Shown here: positions 1 through 7,835 of the stretch, piece by piece
Layout: the number at the start of each line of letters is the position of its first letter
Numbering within the stretch: the first letter of the stretch is position 1
Origin: Xiamenia xianingshaonis
Lineage (GTDB): Bacteria; Actinomycetota; Coriobacteriia; Coriobacteriales; Eggerthellaceae
NCBI RefSeq assembly: GCF_017945865.1
Contig: NZ_CP072829.1
Location: 806,001 to 870,000, forward strand
Direction: 5' to 3'
DNA length: 64,000 nt
Program-made: the position numbers and the translations under genes
The notes under the pieces: generated by a model
What the model was told of the DNA's origin: nothing
The model's input: only the letters and a program-made list of their open reading frames with translations
Databases searched by the model: none

Positions 1-538
1 CCCGGTGAAGCGCGACAGCGCCGACAGGACCGCCATCAAGCGGGCGGCGGCCATGCTCAAAAACAACGAGCTCGTGGGCATTTTGCCCGAAGGCACCCGG
101 CGCGGCAAAGGGTCGCTCGCGCCCGAGCTGCACGCCGGCGCCGCCTTCATCGCGAAGATGGGGCACGCGCCCATCCTTCCCATGACGGTGCGCAACGCCG
201 AGAACGTCAAGCGCAAAGGCGAGCGCGTCCGCTTTCCGAAGATCACCGTGGAATACGGCGACCCCGTTCTCGTGGGCGACTTCGACTTTTTGCCGAAGGA
301 CGAGCGGCTGGAGGCGTGCACGTGGTACGCCATGCGCGAATGCTTCGCCTTGTCGCTTCGGGTGGCGCCCGAAGAGGTGGACATGGCCGCGCTGTTTCCG
401 AACGGCAAGGACTACACGTCGGTGTTTCAGCTGCACGAGGTGCCGCGCCACACGACGGACGAGGTCGTGGCGGCCATCCGGCGCGACCGGGAAGAAAAGC
501 GGCGGCGCCGGGCCGAGAAGGAAGGCGGGGCGGCATGA
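1..538 (+). CDS. plsC: 1-acylglycerol-3-phosphate acyltransferase, 5' truncated by the window edge
   Basis: The reading frame is open from the first bases, so the start and the N-terminal catalytic NHX4D motif lie outside the window. What remains has the acyltransferase motif PEGTR (about 28 residues into the visible part) and a PILPM-type motif further on, as in PlsC/LPLAT proteins, which acylate lysophosphatidate at the membrane. The C-terminal tail is rich in Arg, Lys and Glu. Its stop codon overlaps the start of ispH (ATGA), so the two are translationally coupled. PlsC fits the neighbouring plsY and gpsA, which supply the same phospholipid pathway. Confidence 0.85.
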   Translation, partial: PVKRDSADRTAIKRAAAMLKNNELVGILPEGTRRGKGSLAPELHAGAAFIAKMGHAPILPMTVRNAENVKRKGERVRFPKITVEYGDPVLVGDFDFLPKDERLEACTWYAMRECFALSLRVAPEEVDMAALFPNGKDYTSVFQLHEVPRHTTDEVVAAIRRDREEKRRRRAEKEGGAA

Positions 539-1374
539 AGGTGATCAGGGCGCGGTACGCAGGCGCCTGCTACGGGGTGCAGCGGGCCTTGAGCATGGCC
601 AACGACGTGGTGGCGCGGGGCGAGGCGGCTTGCACGCTCGGGCCGCTGATCCACAACCCCCAGGTCGTGGACGACTTGGCCGCCCGCGGCGTGTCGGTGG
701 CGTGTCGCGTGGAAGACGTGGCCGACGGCGACGTGATGATCATCCGCAGCCACGGCGTGACGCCGCAGGTGCGCGACGCGGCCGCCTCGCGCGGACTGGC
801 GGTGCTCGACGCCACGTGCCCGCACGTGGCCCGCGCCCAGAAGGCGGCGGAAAACCTGGCGCGGCAGGGCTGTCACGTCGTCGTGGTGGGCGAGGCGGGG
901 CATCCCGAAGTGGAGGGCCTCACTGCATACGCCTGCGGCGCCGGAGGCGCGGTGGACGTGGTCGCCGGCCCGGGCGAGCTGCCTGACGGGCTGTGCGACC
1001 CGGTGGGCGTGGTCGTGCAGACGACCCAGATGCAAGAGCAGCTTGACGCGGTCGTGGAAGCGCTGCGCGCACGCGGTCTGTCTCCGGTCGTGAAAGACAC
1101 CGTGTGCTTCGCGACGCGCCAGCGCCAAGAAGCGGCGGCCGAGCTTGCGCAGACGGTCGACGCGATGGTGATCATCGGCGGGCGCAACTCGTCGAACACC
1201 ACGCGGCTTGCCGAAATCTGCGCAAAAGCATGCGAGCGGTCGTTTCACGTGGAGGCCGCCGACGAGATCGATCCGGCGTGGTTTCGCGACTGCCGCACGG
1301 TCGGCGTGACGGCGGGGGCGTCCACGCCCGAAGACCAGATCCAGGCCATCGAAGACGTGCTGCGCGCCCTGTAA
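535..1374 (+). CDS. ispH: 4-hydroxy-3-methylbut-2-enyl diphosphate reductase
   Basis: The protein is 279 aa, normal for IspH (LytB), the [4Fe-4S] enzyme that makes IPP and DMAPP in the last step of the MEP isoprenoid pathway. Three cluster cysteines are visible in GACYGV (near residue 12), DATCPH and DTVCFATRQRQ. The HNPQV, RSHGV, GHPEVEG and NSSNTTRL motifs that line the active site are also present. The ATG overlaps the plsC stop and was chosen because the protein begins with the conserved MKVIRARYAGACYGV block. The enzyme is cytosolic. It is probably co-transcribed with the genes on both sides. Confidence 0.95.
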   Translation: MKVIRARYAGACYGVQRALSMANDVVARGEAACTLGPLIHNPQVVDDLAARGVSVACRVEDVADGDVMIIRSHGVTPQVRDAAASRGLAVLDATCPHVARAQKAAENLARQGCHVVVVGEAGHPEVEGLTAYACGAGGAVDVVAGPGELPDGLCDPVGVVVQTTQMQEQLDAVVEALRARGLSPVVKDTVCFATRQRQEAAAELAQTVDAMVIIGGRNSSNTTRLAEICAKACERSFHVEAADEIDPAWFRDCRTVGVTAGASTPEDQIQAIEDVLRAL

Positions 1375-1452
1375 AGGCGGCTGCCTGGTGCAGGCGCCGC
1401 ACGTCGCAGGCGCTCCGGCGCGGCAACACGGTATGAGAAAGCGAGGTCGGCT

Positions 1453-2892
1453 GTGGAGGTCTACCCGAATGCGGACATCGAACGAGCGGCGGCGGGCGCC
1501 GGCGCTGCCGGCTGCGACGACGCGGCTCCGCGGGCGCTCGTCGTCGCCGTCGAGCCGCAGAGCCCGGCCGACGACGCGGGCTTTGCTCCGGGCTGCTGGG
1601 TGACCTCGGTGGACGGGCATCCGGTGCGCGACCTCATCGACTGGCGCTGGCTTTCCGCCGACGACGTCATACGGCTCGGCTACATCGATCTGGACGGCGA
1701 GTCGGGCGAGATCGACCTTGAGCGCGAGCCGTGGGAGGACTGGGGCTTCACGTTCGAAGGCGTCGTGTTCGACGGCGTGCGGCAGTGTCGAAACGCCTGC
1801 ACGTTCTGCTTCATGCGCCAGCTGCCGCGCGGCATGCGCCCCTCGCTCACGCTGCGCGACGACGACTTCCGCCTGAGTTTTCTGTCCGGCACGTTCGTGA
1901 CGCTCACCAACCTTTCCGCCGCCGAGGAACAGCGCATCCTTGACCAGGTCATATCGCCTCTGCGCGTGTCGCTGCACGCGACGGATGCCGACGTGCGCCG
2001 CCGCATCATCGGCAAGCACGCCGCCCATGGCCTGGAAGCGCTCGACCGCCTGCTTGCCGCCGGCATCGAATTCCACGCGCAGGTCGTGCTCATGCCGGGC
2101 GTCAACGACGGCGCCGTGCTCGCCGAGACCCTTGCGTGGGCCTACGAGCGCCCCGGCATTCTGGACGTGTGCATCGTGCCGCTCGGCTACACGAAGCACC
2201 AGACGGCCTTCGACCGCAGCTTCAACGACGCGGCTTCGGCCCGCGCCGTGCTCGACCAGCTGGAGCCCGTGCAGCGCCGCGCACGCGCCGAGCGGGGGAC
2301 GCCGTGGGCCTTCGCGGCCGACGAGTTCTACCTGAGCGCCTACGGATCGCGCATGCTCGGCCATCTGCCTCCCGCCGCGTTCTACGGCGACTTTTCCATG
2401 TACGAAGACGGCGTGGGGATCGTCCGCGCCTACGTTGACGACTGGGAGGCGTCGGTGCCGCTGCAGGCCGCGTGCGCGCGTGCCCTGCGCCGCGAAAACG
2501 CGCGTGTTCGCCTGCTGCAAGGGTTTGCCATGAAGCCGGTGTGGGACGCGCTGCTGCCGGAAAGCCCGCTTGCCGGCGTTGTCGAGCCCCTGTTCGTGCC
2601 GAACGACTACTTTGGCGGCAACGTCGACGTGACCGGGCTTTTGTGCGGGTGCGACATGGCCGCCGCCGTGCGCCGCGAAGCCGCCGCTCGTGCGGGCGAC
2701 GGCGGCGCGACGACGCTTTTCGCCGTTCCGCGCGTGGTGTTCAACGACGACGGGGTAACGCTTGACGGCATGGATCTGGAAGAAATGCAAAGGGACGCGG
2801 GCGCATCGATGGCCGTGGTATCCTGTAACCCTTCCGAATTTCTGCTCGAGTTCTCATCCGGCGCCCAGGCATGGGACCGCCGGCACGCATAA
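1453..2892 (+). CDS. Radical SAM protein of the DUF512 family with N-terminal PDZ-like domain
   Basis: 479 aa with a GTG start. Residues about 20-70 form a PDZ-like segment (VEPQSPADDAGFAPG...VTSVDGHPV). A radical-SAM CX3CX2C site follows (CRNACTFC, near residue 115), and the C-terminal half carries the DUF512 region. This family is widespread in anaerobes and actinobacteria, commonly beside der, as here. Its reaction is unknown. The start is chosen because it gives the full N-terminal domain; no strong ribosome binding site is obvious. A [4Fe-4S]-dependent radical reaction is expected from the family; the substrate cannot be told from sequence. Confidence 0.85.
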   Translation: MEVYPNADIERAAAGAGAAGCDDAAPRALVVAVEPQSPADDAGFAPGCWVTSVDGHPVRDLIDWRWLSADDVIRLGYIDLDGESGEIDLEREPWEDWGFTFEGVVFDGVRQCRNACTFCFMRQLPRGMRPSLTLRDDDFRLSFLSGTFVTLTNLSAAEEQRILDQVISPLRVSLHATDADVRRRIIGKHAAHGLEALDRLLAAGIEFHAQVVLMPGVNDGAVLAETLAWAYERPGILDVCIVPLGYTKHQTAFDRSFNDAASARAVLDQLEPVQRRARAERGTPWAFAADEFYLSAYGSRMLGHLPPAAFYGDFSMYEDGVGIVRAYVDDWEASVPLQAACARALRRENARVRLLQGFAMKPVWDALLPESPLAGVVEPLFVPNDYFGGNVDVTGLLCGCDMAAAVRREAAARAGDGGATTLFAVPRVVFNDDGVTLDGMDLEEMQRDAGASMAVVSCNPSEFLLEFSSGAQAWDRRHA

Positions 2893-2905
2893 GATTGGAT
2901 CAGTC

Positions 2906-4222
2906 ATGGCATTACCGCTCGTGGCCGTTGTCGGCCGCCCCAACGTGGGAAAATCAACGTTCGTGAACCGCATCGCCGAAGGCAACGAGGCCATCGTCCA
3001 CGAAATGCGCGGCGTCACCCGCGACCGCTCGTATCACACCGCCGACTGGAACGGCGTGGAATTCAAGCTCGTCGACACCGGCGGCATCGAAATGGGCGAC
3101 GAAGACACCTTCCAAGCCTCCATCCGCAACCAGGCCCTCATGGGGGTCGACGAGGCCGACGTCATCGTGTTTCTGGTGGACGGCAAGACTGGCATCAACG
3201 CCGACGACGAGGCGGTCGCCCGCATCTTGCGCCGCACGTCGAAACCGGTGTTTACCGTGGTTAACAAATTGGACAACCCGCAAAGCGAAGAGGCGCTCTA
3301 CGAGTTTTACGCGCTTGGCCTGGGAGATCTGTGGCCGGTGTCGTCGCTGCACGGGCATGGCACGGGGGATCTGCTCGACGCCGTCGTCGAAGAGCTGCGG
3401 CAGGTCGAATGTTCGCCCGACGCCGACGACGAGGAGGGCATCAACGTTGCCATCATCGGCCGGCCCAACGCGGGGAAGTCCTCGCTCATGAACCAGATGA
3501 CCAACAACCAGCGCTCCATCGTCTCCGACGTGGCCGGCACCACGCGCGACGCCGTCGACACCCACATGGTGCGAAACGGCGTGCCCTACACGATCGTCGA
3601 CACGGCGGGCTTGCGCCGCAAGGCGAAGATCGACGAGGACGTCGAATATTACGGGTTCGTTCGCGCCATGCGCGCCATCGACCGCGCCGACGTGGTGCTG
3701 CTCGTCATCGACGGCACGCTCGGGCTCACCAATGAAGACCAGCGCGTCGCGTCGTATGCGGTCGAGCGGGGGTGCGCCATGGTCATCGTGCTGAACAAGT
3801 GGGACATCGTGGAAGGCCCGGAAGCGAAGCAGAAGGTGCGCGACTTCATCGCCGACCGCATGATGTTCGTGGGGTATGCGCCGGTCGTGTCCATCTCGGC
3901 CCTCACCGGCAAGCGCGTCGACCGCGTCTGGGACGCCATCGACACCGCCTACGAGCACTACACCGGCACCATTCCCACCAACGCGCTCAACCGCTGGCTT
4001 GCCGAGATTCGCGAGACCGGCCACACCGTTTCCAAGGGCAAAGCCGTTTTGCGCATGAAGTACATCACCCAGACGGCCGTCAAGCCGCCGCGCTTCACGT
4101 TCTTCGTCAACCGCCCCGACGTGGTGACCGACAACTATGAGCGCTTCCTGGAAAACCGCCTGCGCAAGGCGTTCGACCTGACCGGCACGCCGGTGCAGTT
4201 CCGCTTCAAGAAGAAGGACTAG
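2906..4222 (+). CDS. der: Ribosome-biogenesis GTPase Der (EngA)
   Basis: 438 aa. Two tandem G domains are visible: the first P-loop is GRPNVGKST near residue 9 and the second is GRPNAGKSS near residue 183. Each is followed by DTGG/DTAG and NKLD/NKWD motifs. The C-terminal segment ends in a KH-like domain typical of Der, which assists 50S subunit maturation. A longer frame runs upstream to 2762 but overlaps the DUF512 gene. The ATG at 2906 begins with the conserved MALPLVAVVGRPN. It is only 2 nt from plsY, consistent with one operon. Confidence 0.96.
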   Translation: MALPLVAVVGRPNVGKSTFVNRIAEGNEAIVHEMRGVTRDRSYHTADWNGVEFKLVDTGGIEMGDEDTFQASIRNQALMGVDEADVIVFLVDGKTGINADDEAVARILRRTSKPVFTVVNKLDNPQSEEALYEFYALGLGDLWPVSSLHGHGTGDLLDAVVEELRQVECSPDADDEEGINVAIIGRPNAGKSSLMNQMTNNQRSIVSDVAGTTRDAVDTHMVRNGVPYTIVDTAGLRRKAKIDEDVEYYGFVRAMRAIDRADVVLLVIDGTLGLTNEDQRVASYAVERGCAMVIVLNKWDIVEGPEAKQKVRDFIADRMMFVGYAPVVSISALTGKRVDRVWDAIDTAYEHYTGTIPTNALNRWLAEIRETGHTVSKGKAVLRMKYITQTAVKPPRFTFFVNRPDVVTDNYERFLENRLRKAFDLTGTPVQFRFKKKD

Positions 4223-4224
4223 GC

Positions 4225-4971
4225 ATGGCGACGACGTTGGCGGCGCTTTTCGGGGTTCTCGTCGGTTCCTTCCTTTTGGGATCGATCCCCTGGGGCGTCA
4301 TCATTTCCAGGTGCTTCTACCACAAAGACGTGCGCGAGGTGGGCTCGGGCAACATCGGCACCACCAACGCCATGCGGGCCATGGGCAAGGTGGGCGGCAG
4401 CGCCGTGTTCGTGCTCGACTTCGGGAAAGGCGTCGTGTCGGGGCTTGCCGCCCTGGCGCTTGCGCGCGCCCTGGTCGCTTGGGACCCCGAAGGCTGCACA
4501 GCGTTCGTCGCTTTGATGCTTGGCGACGCCCAGCAGGCGCAGGCGGCGGCAACGACGGCGGCTTCCAACAACTATCTCGTCATGCTGTTCACGTCAGCCG
4601 CGTTTCTCGGCTGCATCCTGGGGCATGTGTTCAGCCCGTGGCTCGGCTTCAAGGGCGGCAAGGGCATCGCGGTGGCGGCGGGATGCCTCATGGCGACGTT
4701 CGGCCCTGTCGGCGGGCTTTTGGAGATCGCCGTGTTCGCGGTCGTCGTGGCGGCGACGCGCTACGTGTCGGCCGGCTCGATCGCGGCCGCCGCGGTCTGC
4801 CCCCTGTTCGCACTGTACTATTGTTGGGACAACGTGCCGGCGTGGGCCTGCTGCGCGATGGGCGCGGTCGTGGTCGTGTGGGCGCACCGCGGCAACATCG
4901 GGCGCCTGCGGGCCGGATGCGAGCGGCGCATCGGGTCGTCGAAGGGCGAAAAGGAAGGGGAGGACGCATGA
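4225..4971 (+). CDS. plsY: Acyl-phosphate:glycerol-3-phosphate acyltransferase
   Basis: 248 aa integral membrane protein that acylates glycerol-3-phosphate from acyl-phosphate, the first committed phospholipid step. It has the three PlsY signatures: GSGNIGTTNAMR, GHVFSPWLGFKGGKGIA and AHRGNIGRL. It is longer than the usual about 200 aa because of an insert around residues 85-115 (an Ala/Gln/Thr-rich stretch after PEGCTAF), probably an enlarged periplasmic loop. It lies between der and gpsA; the ATGA overlap with gpsA suggests coupled translation of the two enzymes that make and use glycerol-3-phosphate. Confidence 0.94.
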   Translation: MATTLAALFGVLVGSFLLGSIPWGVIISRCFYHKDVREVGSGNIGTTNAMRAMGKVGGSAVFVLDFGKGVVSGLAALALARALVAWDPEGCTAFVALMLGDAQQAQAAATTAASNNYLVMLFTSAAFLGCILGHVFSPWLGFKGGKGIAVAAGCLMATFGPVGGLLEIAVFAVVVAATRYVSAGSIAAAAVCPLFALYYCWDNVPAWACCAMGAVVVVWAHRGNIGRLRAGCERRIGSSKGEKEGEDA

Positions 4972-5993
4972 AGGCAGCCGTGATCGGCGCTGGGTCGTGG
5001 GGCACTGCGCTTGCCCAGGTCCTGGCCTTGAACGGGCATAACGTCAGCTTGTGGGCCCGCAACGCGAAGGTGGTGCGCGGCATCAACGAAAACGGGTACA
5101 ACCCGCGCTACGTGTCGAACGCGCTGCTGTCCGACAACATCGTGGCGACCACGTCGTATTCGGACGCCTTGCGCGGAGCGAAGGCTGCCGTCATCGTCAC
5201 GCCGTCGAAGCTTTTGCGCGGGGTCGGCCAGGCGTTTTGCGGGCTCGTCGCCGACGATTTGCCCATCATCGTGTGCTCGAAGGGCGTCGAGGGCGGCTCG
5301 GGCCTTCTGCCGGTCGAAGTCTTCGAAGCGGAGCTGGGAGGCGCCGACCGCCTGGCCGTGCTGTCCGGCCCGAACCATGCCGAAGAGGTCATCCGCGCCA
5401 TTCCGGCGGGCACCGTCGTCGCGAGCTCCTCTGCCGAGACGGCCGCCTTTTTCCAAGACCTGTTCGCCAGCGACACGTTCCGCGTCTACACGTCTTCCGA
5501 CGTGACCGGCGTGGAGCTGTGCGCGGCGTTCAAGAACGTCATCGCCATCGCGGTGGGCATCGCCTACGGCATCGGGTTCGGCGACAACACGGCCGCCATG
5601 CTCATGACCCGCGGCCTGGCCGAAATGAACCGGCTCGTGTGCGCATGCGGCGGGCTTCCGCTCACCTGCCTGGGGCTGGCCGGCGCCGGCGACCTGATCG
5701 CCACGTGCACGTCCCAGCATTCCCGCAACCGGCGCTTCGGCGAGATGATCGCCCGCGGAGGCACCATGGCGTCGTGGGAAGCCGAAACGTCCATGGTGGC
5801 CGAAGGCGCGCTTGCCTGCAAGACGCTCGACGTGATCGCGCGGGCGCATGCGGTGGAGCTGCCCATCACCGACGCGGTCCGCAACGTCGTGTGGGAAGGC
5901 GGCGACGCGCGGACGCTGGGCTCGGCGCTCATCAACCGCCCGCTTACGACCGAGTTCTACGGCATCGACGATCCGGCTTCGTTCGAAGGCTGA
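4968..5993 (+). CDS. gpsA: Glycerol-3-phosphate dehydrogenase [NAD(P)+]
   Basis: 341 aa. The N-terminal Rossmann motif GAGSWGTALA, the central SGPNHAEEV motif and the catalytic lysine in AAFKNVIAIAVG are all visible, followed by the GDNTAAMLMTRG helix typical of GpsA. The cytosolic enzyme reduces dihydroxyacetone phosphate to glycerol-3-phosphate, the substrate of PlsY encoded immediately upstream. It is the last gene of the operon; no T-rich terminator follows directly, and a separate promoter lies about 110 nt downstream. Confidence 0.95.
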   Translation: MKAAVIGAGSWGTALAQVLALNGHNVSLWARNAKVVRGINENGYNPRYVSNALLSDNIVATTSYSDALRGAKAAVIVTPSKLLRGVGQAFCGLVADDLPIIVCSKGVEGGSGLLPVEVFEAELGGADRLAVLSGPNHAEEVIRAIPAGTVVASSSAETAAFFQDLFASDTFRVYTSSDVTGVELCAAFKNVIAIAVGIAYGIGFGDNTAAMLMTRGLAEMNRLVCACGGLPLTCLGLAGAGDLIATCTSQHSRNRRFGEMIARGGTMASWEAETSMVAEGALACKTLDVIARAHAVELPITDAVRNVVWEGGDARTLGSALINRPLTTEFYGIDDPASFEG

Positions 5994-6104
5994 CGCCGCG
6001 GGGCATGACGCGCGGACAGGGTCGCGCACCGTGCGGTTTGCGCGGCGAACGGCGCGCTCCGGCAACGCGTGAGTGACGGGATTGTTACCGAAACGCGAAG
6101 GCCC

Positions 6105-6133
6105 TTGCGGGTTTTGCGGCAGCCAGGTAATCT
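6105..6133 (+). promoter_or_regulatory. Sigma70-type promoter for a small RNA
   Basis: TTGCGG (6105-6110), a spacer of exactly 17 nt, and TAATCT (6128-6133). The first strong hairpin of the downstream transcript begins 5 nt after the -10 box, so transcription probably starts near 6138-6140. No reading frame with a ribosome site follows before the terminator at 6293. Confidence 0.55.
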
Positions 6134-6137
6134 TAGC

Positions 6138-6329
6138 GCTGCGAGGTTCGTGAACGCCTCGCAGCACCTTCTCATTCAACAACACAAAGGTCCGTCACCG
6201 TCTCTCGTCTCTTATGTACCCTCTCTTTACACCAATCCCCGACGGACCTAGGCACGCGCACCTTCCCCTTCTCCTCTGTGCGTGTTGCAACGCCCCCTCC
6301 AGCCACCCCAACTGGAGGGGGTATTTTTA
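6138..6329 (+). ncRNA. Candidate structured small RNA, about 190 nt, unidentified family
   Basis: Between gpsA and the Ogt-like gene lies a self-contained transcription unit without a plausible protein. Hairpin 1 has a perfect 9-bp stem (6138-6146 with 6157-6165). A second perfect 9-bp pairing (6188-6196 with 6241-6249) closes a 44-nt pyrimidine-rich loop. A third stem (6255-6261 with 6278-6284, one G-U pair) carries a loop with CTTCCCCTTCTCC. An intrinsic terminator ends the unit. Unpaired C-rich stretches of this kind are found in known trans-acting sRNAs that bind Shine-Dalgarno sequences (RsaE/RoxS type); that function here is inference. It lacks the conserved loops of SRP RNA, tmRNA and RNase P RNA. 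Confidence 0.5.
6293..6329 (+). terminator. Intrinsic terminator of the small RNA
   Basis: Perfect 10-bp stem CCCCCTCCAG/CTGGAGGGGG (6293-6302, 6312-6321) with a 9-nt loop, followed directly by TATTTTTA on the plus strand. The minus strand lacks a T tract, so the direction is plus. Confidence 0.85.
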
Positions 6330-6494
6330 TGGACGACGGTCTTTCTTGAGGGGAAGACGAAATGATGCACGTGCACAAAACTTGCGACGGAGCCGGTCGA
6401 CGCCCGCCTTCAGCCTGCGGCAAGGGGCGTCCGCCCGAAGGCGATCGCGTGCCGGCTTGGCGGCGAGACCGAGGAATGTGCTGGCTAGTGCGGA

Positions 6495-6572
6495 CCTGCG
6501 AACCCGGGGCTGGCGGAACCAAGCGGCGCCGCCCTGTCTGCTCAGGGCCGGCGGAATCGATCGGTGCTGCCC
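6495..6572. repeat. Two degenerate tandem copies of dispersed repeat family A
   Basis: Two units (about 6495-6534 and 6537-6572) each match the GGCTGGCGGAA...GATC...CCCT pattern seen better preserved at 22131-22163 and 37255-37294. They sit against the 3' end of the Ogt-like gene, as REP-type elements often do. Similarity is partial, so membership is tentative. Confidence 0.45.
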
Positions 6573-7036
6573 TAACAGCCGTCGCTTTCGGCGGCGTTGC
6601 TTCGTTCCAGCTCAAGCAGCGGCGCCAGCGCGGCGGCCCCCTTCGACCCCGACACCCGGTGGCTCGGCACGAGGATGGGCAGCGGGTTGCGGTTGACGGC
6701 GGCCCCTACCGAGCGAAACGACTTCGGAGCGCCCAGCATCTCGGCGACTTGCGCCGCCGTGCGCGTCTGGCCGTACGGGATGGCGGCGAGTGCGTCCCAC
6801 ACGCGGCGTTGGAACGGCGTCCCCTGCGGCGCCGTCGGCACCGAGAATGCCTGCCGTTTCCCGGCCAGGTACTCTTGGATCTGCGACGCCGTGCGGTTCG
6901 TCAGCTCGGTGGCCTTGCGCGTGCCCGCCAGTTCAAGGTCGCCGAACCCCAAAAAGACGACGGCCCGCCCGTTGGCGGCGATGGTCACTTTTCCCAGCGG
7001 CGTGGGGTAGGAGAAGTAGGAGACGCCGTCAGTCAT
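6572..7036 (-). CDS. Ogt/MGMT-family DNA-alkyltransferase-like protein with Ser in place of the catalytic Cys
   Basis: 154 aa with the methylated-DNA-cysteine methyltransferase fold: GTPFQRRVWDAL and IPYGQTRTAAQVAEMLG of the helix-turn-helix, followed by the active-site region. The invariant PCHR motif reads PSHR here (Ser codon AGC at plus positions 6662-6664). The usual GGYRGG-type segment after it is also altered to SGSKGAAALAP. Without the acceptor cysteine the protein cannot perform suicide alkyl transfer. It may act like the alkyltransferase-like (ATL) proteins, which have PWHR, bind O6-alkylguanine and hand it to nucleotide excision repair, or it may be decaying. It is monocistronic and faces the small-RNA gene. 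Confidence 0.8.
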   Translation of the reverse strand: MTDGVSYFSYPTPLGKVTIAANGRAVVFLGFGDLELAGTRKATELTNRTASQIQEYLAGKRQAFSVPTAPQGTPFQRRVWDALAAIPYGQTRTAAQVAEMLGAPKSFRSVGAAVNRNPLPILVPSHRVSGSKGAAALAPLLELERSNAAESDGC

Positions 7037-7120
7037 GGATCCTTCTTTCTCGCGGCCCGTACGCCCCTTAGTATAGGCATTTTTGCGGTAGAATGAAACG
7101 ACCGAACGAAAGGGGAAGAC

Positions 7121-7828
7121 GTGTTCACTCCCGTGCAGATCGCACCATCCATCCTGTCAGCCGATTTCGCGAACCTCGGGCGCGACGTCGAGCGCCTTGC
7201 CGAGGCGGGCGCCGGCTTCATCCACGTCGACGTCATGGACGGCCATTTCGTGCCGAACCTCACGATGGGCGTGCCGGTCGTGAAGGCGCTGAAGAAGGTC
7301 ACGCGCGTGCCGCTCGACGTGCACCTGATGATCGACAACCCGCTCGAGCAGCTGCCGTGGTACCTCGACGCCGGCGCCGATCTGCTGACCGTGCATGCCG
7401 AGACGCTGGACGGCGTGCAGCTGAAAAAGGCCGTCGCCATGATCAAGGACGCGGGCGCGAAGGCGGGCGTCAGCGTGAAGCCGAAGACGCCCCTCGGGGC
7501 TGCGGCGCCGGTGCTTGACATGGTCGACCTCGTGCTGGTCATGTCGGTCGAGCCGGGCTTTTCGGGCCAGAGCTACATCGAAGGCAGCGAAGAGAAGGTG
7601 GCCCGCGTCTGCGCTGTGGCCCGCTCCATCGGCGCGTCGCCGCTTGTCGAGGTGGACGGCGGCATCGGCATGAAGACGGCTTCGCTCGTGGCGGCTGCCG
7701 GCGCCGACGTGCTCGTGTGCGGCAACGCGGTGTGCGGCGCCGACGATCCGGCGCAGGCGCTGCAAGACGTTCGCGCGGTCGCCGAGCAGGCCCGCCGCGA
7801 GGCGCTGGCGGTTGGCGAGGAAGGCTAG
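7121..7828 (+). CDS. rpe: Ribulose-phosphate 3-epimerase
   Basis: 235 aa TIM-barrel enzyme interconverting ribulose-5-phosphate and xylulose-5-phosphate. Signatures seen are IAPSILSADFANL, HVDVMDGHFVPN, DVHLMI, MSVEPGFSGQ and VDGGI. The GTG start at 7121 is preceded by an AAGGGGAAG ribosome site, and a TAGAAT -10-like box lies about 30 nt upstream. It starts a four- or five-gene plus-strand run (cysteine desulfurase, PHP protein, Nif3, DUF164). The spacing to the next gene is 7 nt. Confidence 0.95.
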   Translation: MFTPVQIAPSILSADFANLGRDVERLAEAGAGFIHVDVMDGHFVPNLTMGVPVVKALKKVTRVPLDVHLMIDNPLEQLPWYLDAGADLLTVHAETLDGVQLKKAVAMIKDAGAKAGVSVKPKTPLGAAAPVLDMVDLVLVMSVEPGFSGQSYIEGSEEKVARVCAVARSIGASPLVEVDGGIGMKTASLVAAAGADVLVCGNAVCGADDPAQALQDVRAVAEQARREALAVGEEG

Positions 7829-7835
7829 CGGACGC

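Noticed and set aside
427-2790. Very long minus-strand open frame (787 codons) opposite ispH and the DUF512 gene
   Set aside because: It is a shadow of GC-rich codon bias; it has Arg/His/Ala-rich composition and no motif, while the plus strand encodes clear proteins.
6138-6329. Identification of the small RNA as SRP RNA, 6S RNA or RNase P RNA
   Set aside because: The SRP GGAA-loop core is absent, the 5' end pairs locally rather than with the 3' end as in 6S, and the length is too short for RNase P.
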